Source: Sphingomonas cavernae
GTDB lineage: Bacteria; Pseudomonadota; Alphaproteobacteria; Sphingomonadales; Sphingomonadaceae
Length of the DNA stretch: 64,000 nucleotides
NCBI RefSeq assembly: GCF_003590775.1
Contig: NZ_QYUM01000002.1
Coordinates: 1,178,001 to 1,242,000, forward strand
Direction: 5' to 3'
Shown: in pieces, positions 58,505 through 64,000 of the stretch
How positions within the stretch are numbered: position 1 is the stretch's first letter
Layout: every line of letters starts with the position of its first letter
Program-made: the position numbers and the translations under genes
Notes under the pieces: model-generated
What the model was told of the DNA's origin: nothing
Databases searched by the model: none
The model's input: the letters and a program-made list of their open reading frames with translations, nothing else

Positions 58505-59551
58505 ATGGCCCACGCCCACGCGCCGCATCACACGACAAGCGATCCGATCGCACCGGGGCGGCTGCACTGGGTGCTTCGCTTCGGCGCGGGCATTGCGGTG
58601 GCTTTTGTCCTCTCCGAAGCCATGGGATGGTATCCGACGTTTCTGGCGCCAGTGCTGGTGGCGACTTTGCTCGCCAACCTTCCCGGCTCACCGCCCTTCA
58701 AAGCGGGACTCTCGCTGGTCTTGGTGATGGCGGCGGCGGCGTTGGTGGCCTTCCTGTTGCCATCTCTGCTGCGCGGGGCGCCGCAGATCCTGTTCGGCGC
58801 GATTGCCCTCATCGTTTTTCTCGCCTTTGCCGCCATGGCGCAGGGACGCGCCCGATTGCCGGCGCTGTTGCTGCTGATGTGCGTCGCGACGGTTCCGGTC
58901 ATCGCCATGGTCCAGCCGCAGTTGGCGGGGTTCCTTCCGGTTGCCCTAGTCCGCGCCGCGGCCGTCGCGGTGCTCGTCGTCTGGGGCGCTTATGCTTTGT
59001 GGCCCCACGTTGCGCCCCGCGCCGCGGCCCCCGTCCCGGCGCCGATCGCATCCCCGGTAGCGACGGCGCTTATGGGTACGGCGATCGTGATGCCGCTGAT
59101 GCTGGTTTATCTGATGTTCGGCCTGACCGACGCATTACCCGTGCTGGTCACCACCGTTTTGCTGGTCGCCAATCTGGACCCGCAGCGCGGCGCGATGCAC
59201 GGGCTGGCGATGATGCTCGGCAACCTGATCGGCGGTCTGGTTGGCGTATTCGCCTATGCGCTGCTTCAGATCGCACCCTCCCTGATTACGCTCGCGCTCA
59301 TCACCTTCATCGTCGCCATGGCCTTTGGCGCACGTATAGAAAAAGGCGGGCCGAAGGCGGCGGTCGGCCTGATCACCTGCAATTCGTGCCTGATCATCCT
59401 CAGCTCTGCGATCCTGTCCGGTCCGTCGAACTCCGGAATCTGGATCGCGCGCCTTTCGCAGTTCGCGCTCGCCTGCACCTTTGCGATCGGCATGATGGGC
59501 CTCCTCTGGCGAAACAGCGCACGGGCGCGCGATCTCCAGTCTCCGGCCTGA
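58505..59551 (+). CDS. FUSC/DUF2955-like inner-membrane protein
   Basis: This 348-residue protein has about ten helices in two similar halves (about 20-170 and 195-340), as in DUF2955 and the fusaric-acid-resistance (FUSC) proteins, with FLAPVLVATLLANLPGSPPFKAG and LVTTVLLVANLDPQRGAMHG at equivalent places. Together with the adaptor and outer-membrane factor this makes an AaeAB-like pump for aromatic acids or similar. It starts two bases after the adaptor stop codon. Confidence 0.82.
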   Translation: MAHAHAPHHTTSDPIAPGRLHWVLRFGAGIAVAFVLSEAMGWYPTFLAPVLVATLLANLPGSPPFKAGLSLVLVMAAAALVAFLLPSLLRGAPQILFGAIALIVFLAFAAMAQGRARLPALLLLMCVATVPVIAMVQPQLAGFLPVALVRAAAVAVLVVWGAYALWPHVAPRAAAPVPAPIASPVATALMGTAIVMPLMLVYLMFGLTDALPVLVTTVLLVANLDPQRGAMHGLAMMLGNLIGGLVGVFAYALLQIAPSLITLALITFIVAMAFGARIEKGGPKAAVGLITCNSCLIILSSAILSGPSNSGIWIARLSQFALACTFAIGMMGLLWRNSARARDLQSPA

Positions 59552-59693
59552 GCAGGCCCCCTGGTGTAGCGCAGCTTGGGATCAGCTTCGGCCCATCGGC
59601 CTGCTCACGCGCATTGCCGCCCCCGAACGGATAGTCGTGATGCATACTGTGCTCGAGACGGTCGAGCACTTTATAAGATACTTCGTTCTATAC

Positions 59694-59768
59694 TGGCTGG
59701 GGCGGCAGGATTCGAACCTGCGAATGCCGGTACCAAAAACCGGTGCCTTACCACTTGGCGACGCCCCA
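59694..59768 (-). tRNA. tRNA-Gln (anticodon TTG)
   Basis: On the minus strand the cloverleaf is complete: acceptor TGGGGCG with CGCCCCA, anticodon stem CCGGT/ACCGG around the loop TTTTGGT (anticodon TTG), T-arm with GGTTCGAATCC, and a genomically encoded CCA at 59694-59696. It is 75 bases long. Confidence 0.95.
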
Positions 59769-59848
59769 GCAGGATGCGAGCCGCGCCTTATAGCGACGCG
59801 AACGCTCGTGGAAAGGGGGGACGGTGATTTGTCGCCGCCCCCGCGCAA

Positions 59849-60946
59849 TCACTGGATTTTTTCGACCCAGCCGTGCGGATCCGGCGCCTGTCCGCGCTGG
59901 ATGTCGACAAGGTTAGCACGCAAGCGTTGAGTCAGCGGACCCGCCGACTGGCCACCGATGCTAAAGCTGCCCTCGGCGCTCTTAACGCTGCCGATCGGGG
60001 TCACCACGGCCGCGGTGCCGCAGGCGAAAGCCTCCGTCAGGCGACCGCTCTCTGCGTCGGCCCGCCACTGCTCGATCGAATAGGGCTCCTCGCGCACCGT
60101 GAGGCCCTGATCGCGGGCCAGCGTCAGCAGCGAATCGCGCGTGATGCCGGGCAGGATCGTGCCAGTGAGCGGCGGCGTCACCAGCGTGCCATCGTCGAAC
60201 ACGAAGAAGATGTTCATGCCGCCCAGCTCCTCGACCCAGCGGCGCTCGACGGCGTCGAGAAACACGACCTGATCGCAGCCGTTGCGCGTGGCTTCGGCCT
60301 GCGCGATCAGGCTGGTGGCGTAGTTGCCACCGCACTTGGCGGCACCGGTGCCGCCGGGTGCTGCGCGCGTATATTCGCGTGTCACCCAAAGCGAGACGCT
60401 CGGCGCGCCGCCCTTGAAATAGGCGCCGACCGACGACGCGATGACCATGTAGAGATATTCGGCCGAAGGCTTCACGCCGAGGAAGACCTCGCTCGCGAAC
60501 ATGAAGGGGCGCAGATAGAGCGCGCCATCCTCGCTATCGGGAATCCAGTCCTTTTCGGTGCGGACGAGCGCGCGGATCGATTCGAGGAAGAGTTCCTCGG
60601 GGAGCGCGGGCATCGCCATGCGCCGCGCCGAATCGTTGAAGCGGCGCGCATTGGCCTCGGGGCGGAACAGCGCCGCGCCGCCGTTCGGGCGGTGATAGGC
60701 CTTCAGTCCCTCGAAAATCTCCTGCGCATAGTGGAGCACCGACGATGCTGGATCCATCGAGACCGCCTGGCGCGCGGTGATCTTCGCGTCGTGCCAGCCC
60801 TTGTCCTCGCTGTAACGGATCAGCGCCATGTGATCGGTGAACACGCGGCCGAAACCGGGGTTTACAAGGCGTTGCGCCCGCTCGTTCGCCGCGACCATCG
60901 CGGTGCTTGGTTCAAATGCGAAAGTCGGGGTGGCACCGGATGACAT
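59849..60946 (-). CDS. ilvE: Branched-chain amino acid aminotransferase
   Basis: This 365-residue fold-type IV PLP enzyme of the BCAT2-like group has the PLP Lys in GAAKCGGNYATS (about 203), VVFLDAVERRWVEELGGMN, PLTGTILPGITRDSLL and CGTAAVVTPIG, the phosphate-binding loop. It makes the last step of Leu, Ile and Val synthesis or the first of their breakdown. The ATG at 60946 is used; the longer frame is not conserved-looking. It is divergent from the MarR gene, 94 bases apart. Confidence 0.93.
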   Translation of the reverse strand: MSSGATPTFAFEPSTAMVAANERAQRLVNPGFGRVFTDHMALIRYSEDKGWHDAKITARQAVSMDPASSVLHYAQEIFEGLKAYHRPNGGAALFRPEANARRFNDSARRMAMPALPEELFLESIRALVRTEKDWIPDSEDGALYLRPFMFASEVFLGVKPSAEYLYMVIASSVGAYFKGGAPSVSLWVTREYTRAAPGGTGAAKCGGNYATSLIAQAEATRNGCDQVVFLDAVERRWVEELGGMNIFFVFDDGTLVTPPLTGTILPGITRDSLLTLARDQGLTVREEPYSIEQWRADAESGRLTEAFACGTAAVVTPIGSVKSAEGSFSIGGQSAGPLTQRLRANLVDIQRGQAPDPHGWVEKIQ

Positions 60947-61040
60947 CTGCTTCCTCTCGTCAAAGCGCCGCGTAGATCCGCCGGTCAGGGGGTGCGGAGC
61001 GGCTTGCGTCGGACTAGGGGCTGCGGCTAGATACGTCAAT

Positions 61041-61538
61041 ATGGCTGTCCAACCTGCAAGCGCCGCCTCGCCGCTTTTCCTGCGTGGCCCCGAAATCCGC
61101 CGCGGCGTCGAGCTGCTCTATTTCGGCTATAGTCACCTGACGCGCTCGATCGATGAACGGCTGGCGCAACAGGGACTCGGCCGCGCGCATCACCGCGCAC
61201 TGTATTTCATCGCGCGCCAGCCCGACCTGAGCGTCAGCGAACTGCTCCGCTTTCTCGCGATCACCAAACAGTCGCTGGGCCGTGTGCTCAACGAACTGAC
61301 CGCGCGCGGGCTGGTCGAACAACGCCCGGGGGTCAATGACCGGCGCCAGCGGCTGCTGCGGCTGACCGAAGAGGGCGCGGCGCTCGAAGCCAGGCTGTTC
61401 GAGGCGCTGCGCGAGAAACTGTCCGCCGCCTATGCGCAAGCAGGGCAGGGCGCGGTCGCGGGGTTCTGGCAGGTGCTCGAAGGACTGATCCCCCCGCGTG
61501 AGCGCGAACGCGTCGCCTCGCTCCACCGCGAGGGTTAG
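61041..61538 (+). CDS. MarR family transcriptional regulator
   Basis: The product has 165 residues. The winged helix (LSVSELLRFLAITKQSLGRVLNELTARGLVEQRPGVNDRRQRLLRLTEEG, about 70-120) has the family DxRxR-like wing NDRRQR. The N-terminal and C-terminal helices form the dimer. It is divergent from ilvE and may control it or itself. It overlaps the convergent proC by four bases. Confidence 0.9.
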   Translation: MAVQPASAASPLFLRGPEIRRGVELLYFGYSHLTRSIDERLAQQGLGRAHHRALYFIARQPDLSVSELLRFLAITKQSLGRVLNELTARGLVEQRPGVNDRRQRLLRLTEEGAALEARLFEALREKLSAAYAQAGQGAVAGFWQVLEGLIPPRERERVASLHREG

Positions 61539-62350
61539 GCCTTTCGCGCCTCGGCGGCGAGCTCGGCGGCCCGGTCCGCCGCAGCCTGCAAGGTGCGATG
61601 GACGAGGTCGAAGATCGCGGCATCGGCGTCGAGCACGTTGAGCCCCGCGCGCGTGGTGCCGCCCGGGCTCGCGACGCGGTCGGCAAGCACCGCGGGGCTT
61701 TCGTCCGCACGCGCGGCGAGCGCCGCCGCGCCCTCGACCGTCGCCAGCGCCAGCCGCTCGGCGTCTTCGGAGGCGAAGCCAAGCTTCTCGGCCCCCGTAG
61801 CCATCGCATCGATGAAGCGGTAGACAAATGCGGGTCCCGAACCCGAAACCGCGGTTCCTGCGTCGATCAGCGCTTCATCGTTGACCCAAAGCGCAAGCCC
61901 AAGCGGCGCAGCGAGCGCTTCGACTTGCAGACGTGCGGATTCGGGGCCGCACAGCAATGCCACGCCCTTTCCGAGAGCGACGGGAAGATTGGGCATCAGC
62001 CGCACGACTGCCTTCGCCCCCGCAAAGGCGCCCGTGAGCGTTTTGACATCCACGCCAGCCATGATCGAAACAACGGTCGTATTCGCGCCAACCGCGGCCG
62101 CGAGCTGCTGCGCGATCGCGGGAAAGGTCTGCGGCTTGACGCCGAGCAGCAGCATTGCGGGGGGAGCTTCATCTTCCGGCGCGGCAGCAAGCAGGCGAAC
62201 GCCCCCGGGCGCTTCGGCGCGGTTGGGATCGACGATCGTGACCGCGGCGGGATCGAGCCCGGTTTCAAGCCAGCGCGACAGCATCGCGCCCGCCATATTG
62301 CCGCAGCCGATCAGCCAGAGCGGTCGTGAAACGTCGAAAGAATAGGTCAT
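61535..62350 (-). CDS. proC: Pyrroline-5-carboxylate reductase
   Basis: This 271-residue protein has a Rossmann start (LWLIGCGNMAGAMLSRWL, about 11-28), MAGVDVKTL, RLMPNLPV, the substrate-site SGSGPAFVYRF (about 168) and the C-terminal ASPGGTTRAGL, all family marks. It makes L-proline from pyrroline-5-carboxylate with NAD(P)H. The length is normal. Confidence 0.95.
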   Translation of the reverse strand: MTYSFDVSRPLWLIGCGNMAGAMLSRWLETGLDPAAVTIVDPNRAEAPGGVRLLAAAPEDEAPPAMLLLGVKPQTFPAIAQQLAAAVGANTTVVSIMAGVDVKTLTGAFAGAKAVVRLMPNLPVALGKGVALLCGPESARLQVEALAAPLGLALWVNDEALIDAGTAVSGSGPAFVYRFIDAMATGAEKLGFASEDAERLALATVEGAAALAARADESPAVLADRVASPGGTTRAGLNVLDADAAIFDLVHRTLQAAADRAAELAAEARKA

Positions 62351-62396
62351 GCCCGGCGCTTAGGCCAAAATGAGCGGCCGCGCAAAAGGCGGTCGG

Positions 62397-63941
62397 TCAG
62401 CGCACGGCCTTGGCCAGCGCGCCGCCCATTGGTTGTGCGGCGGGCGGAGGCGCTGCCTTGGCGCCGAGCTTCACGTTCAGCAACTGCGCAAGCTTGGCGC
62501 GGAAGCGTCCGAGATCCGCACCCGCGAGCTGCGAGGTCTGGACGAAGGAGATCGACTTCGGGTTGATCGCGACGCCGTTCCGATAGACCTCGTAATGGAG
62601 GTGCGGCCCCGTCGACAGGCCGGTCGAGCCGACATAGCCGATCACCTGGCCCTGACGCACACGCGCGCCGCCCGGAACCGCGATACGGCTCATATGCGCG
62701 TAGCCCGTGCCGATGCCGCCGGCATGGTTCAGCCGCACATAATTGCCATAGCCACGGTTGCGTCCGGCAAAGGCGACGACGCCGTCGGTGGCCGCGTAGA
62801 TGGGCGCGCCATGCGGCGCGCCGAAATCCAGCCCCTTGTGAAGCCGTGAATAGCCGAGCAGCGGGTGACGCCGCATTCCGAAGCCCGATGTGAGCCGGCC
62901 GCTGACGGGCTGGGTCATAACCCCGCGTTTCTTGCCGACGCCCGCGGCATCGAACCATTCGGTGCGACCGTCGATCGTCCATTCGATCAGGCGCACCTGG
63001 CGGCGCCCCTGATCGAGCCCGGCATAGAGCAGCTTACCCGTTTTGGTTTCGCCGGTCTCGGCGCGCGCATGTTCGATGATGATGTCGAAGCGATCGTCGG
63101 GGCCGAGATCGTTGATCGAGATCTTGCCGCCGATCGCTTTCAGATATGCCTCGATGGCATGTGCAGGGACGCCCGCGGCGCGCGCTGAGGTGACGAAGCT
63201 CGCGCCGCGCCGGCCCTGTATGCGGAGCGGCGTATCATCGACCGCAATCGGAATCCGCTTGAGCACGAGTGCGCCGTTCGCGCGCTCGAGCTGGAGACGG
63301 AGGTCGAAGCGCGCGCGAAAAGCAAGAAAATCGAGCGGGCGGGCTACATTACGATTGGGGCGGCGGCCAAGCGTCACGTCCATGCGCGTGCCGGGCGCGA
63401 TGTCGCCGAGCGAAACCGCACCCGCAACAAGGCTCGCGACCTTTGCGGCCTCGCTATCGGCGACGCCCGCGCGCGTCAGCACCCGCGCAAAGCCATCGCC
63501 GCGGCCAAGTGTCGCCACCAGATCGATCGAGGGGCGCTCGGGCGTGTCGGCGAGCGGCGCGACCGCATCGGTCGCGGCCATGCGGCGGCCCGTATCGGCA
63601 CCGAGCGCGAGCGGCGCGATCGAGAGCACGCGCGCCTCGCTCCGCGCCTCTTCACCCATTGCGGGTGGGCTGGCGGCGATGATCGGGTCGAAACCCGGCG
63701 CGAGCGCCCATGCCGCGGAAATGAGCACCGCGCAGGTCGCGAGCCCGCGAAACCATTCGCGCGATCCGATGCGCGCGCCGAGGTCGGGGACCAGCTCGAC
63801 ATCGGCAAGCCGCGCCTCGATCCGCTGCCAGGCGCTGGGACGCACGATCCTGCGGCCGAAGCCGGCGGGCAGCGCCTGATCAAGCGACAGCGCGGCGGTG
63901 CCGCTGCCATTGCCGAATCCATGATCGCTGCGCTGATACAA
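62397..63941 (-). CDS. M23 family metallopeptidase
   Basis: This 514-residue protein has a single transmembrane segment (about 68-85) after a cytoplasmic lead, a middle region with LysM/OapA-like parts (APGTRMDVTLGRRPN), and a C-terminal M23 LytM domain with metal ligands His368 and Asp372 (HKGLDFG) and HLHYE (447-451). Family members split peptidoglycan cross-bridges; the long middle may regulate access. It starts 46 bases upstream of proC on the same strand. Confidence 0.92.
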   Translation of the reverse strand: MYQRSDHGFGNGSGTAALSLDQALPAGFGRRIVRPSAWQRIEARLADVELVPDLGARIGSREWFRGLATCAVLISAAWALAPGFDPIIAASPPAMGEEARSEARVLSIAPLALGADTGRRMAATDAVAPLADTPERPSIDLVATLGRGDGFARVLTRAGVADSEAAKVASLVAGAVSLGDIAPGTRMDVTLGRRPNRNVARPLDFLAFRARFDLRLQLERANGALVLKRIPIAVDDTPLRIQGRRGASFVTSARAAGVPAHAIEAYLKAIGGKISINDLGPDDRFDIIIEHARAETGETKTGKLLYAGLDQGRRQVRLIEWTIDGRTEWFDAAGVGKKRGVMTQPVSGRLTSGFGMRRHPLLGYSRLHKGLDFGAPHGAPIYAATDGVVAFAGRNRGYGNYVRLNHAGGIGTGYAHMSRIAVPGGARVRQGQVIGYVGSTGLSTGPHLHYEVYRNGVAINPKSISFVQTSQLAGADLGRFRAKLAQLLNVKLGAKAAPPPAAQPMGGALAKAVR

Positions 63942-64000
63942 GGCTGCGTGCCCCCGAAGCCGTGTTTACCCCGCGGTCCCGTTAGAACCGACCCGAGCGC

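Overview
The window is GC-rich alphaproteobacterial DNA. Two large TonB-dependent receptors of the FecA/OAR type, short palindromic repeats of kinds common in sphingomonads, and an ilvE/proC/M23 chromosomal segment suggest a sphingomonad (Sphingopyxis, Sphingomonas or Novosphingobium-like). The genus is an inference. I see no integrase, insertion sequence or CRISPR array. One tRNA gene (Gln, TTG) is present.

Layout. 17-1980: copper-resistance porin copB and a convergent LysR regulator. 2083-49043: a catabolic island of about 47 kb made of tightly coupled operons. These are (a) 2083-7261, plus: DUF3598-like protein, Tat-exported nitrilase-fold protein, unknown protein, multi-helix membrane protein, FAD-linked oxidase, lipoprotein cytochrome c and a 51-residue ORF; (b) 7503-11623, plus: TonB receptor, DUF1330, YciI, quinone oxidoreductase; (c) 22407-13219, minus: two MmgE/PrpD proteins, PaaK-like ligase, amidase, HapK-like protein, SDR, PuuE-like hydrolase, crotonase, VOC protein; (d) a GntR/UTRA regulator at 22452; (e) 28017-23218, minus: CitE-like lyase, MaoC hydratase, acyl-CoA dehydrogenase, two CaiB CoA-transferases; (f) 28103-37674: membrane protein (minus), then TonB receptor, MFS transporter and a second copy of the oxidase/nitrilase-like/unknown module with a methyltransferase; (g) 42746-38827, minus: isochorismatase-like amidase, two more PuuE-like hydrolases, aldehyde dehydrogenase; (h) 42830-49043, plus: double alpha/beta hydrolase, DUF3598-like protein, LeuC/LeuD-like hydratase, HMG-CoA-lyase-like protein, CaiB transferase. 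An unrelated L,D-transpeptidase and a HTH protein sit at 11661-13185.

The palindrome TTTGTCCGGACAAA, or a close variant, recurs in the control regions of (b), (e), (f) and (g/h), with a one-mismatch copy near the GntR gene. This suggests one regulon, and the GntR/UTRA protein is the best candidate repressor. Taken together the enzymes read as uptake and stepwise catabolism of an unidentified substrate. Flavin oxidation comes first, then opening of cyclic amide or imide bonds (three PuuE-like proteins), release of ammonia by amidases, hydration of an unsaturated diacid (LeuCD-like), CoA activation (CaiB) and C-C cleavage by CitE- or HMGL-type lyases. The substrate and the order of steps are my inference. 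Notable oddities are two nitrilase-fold proteins without the catalytic cysteine, near-complete duplication of module (a), an apparent CTG start on the LeuC-like gene, a palindromic repeat pair forming the 3' end of that gene, and a fused double hydrolase with a dead second half.

49260-63941 is ordinary accessory and core chromosome: small membrane protein, AI-2E family permease, K+-channel-like protein, patatin lipoprotein, DUF4239 protein, SthA transhydrogenase, a three-gene NodT/HlyD/FUSC efflux operon, tRNA-Gln, ilvE, a MarR regulator, proC and an M23 peptidase.
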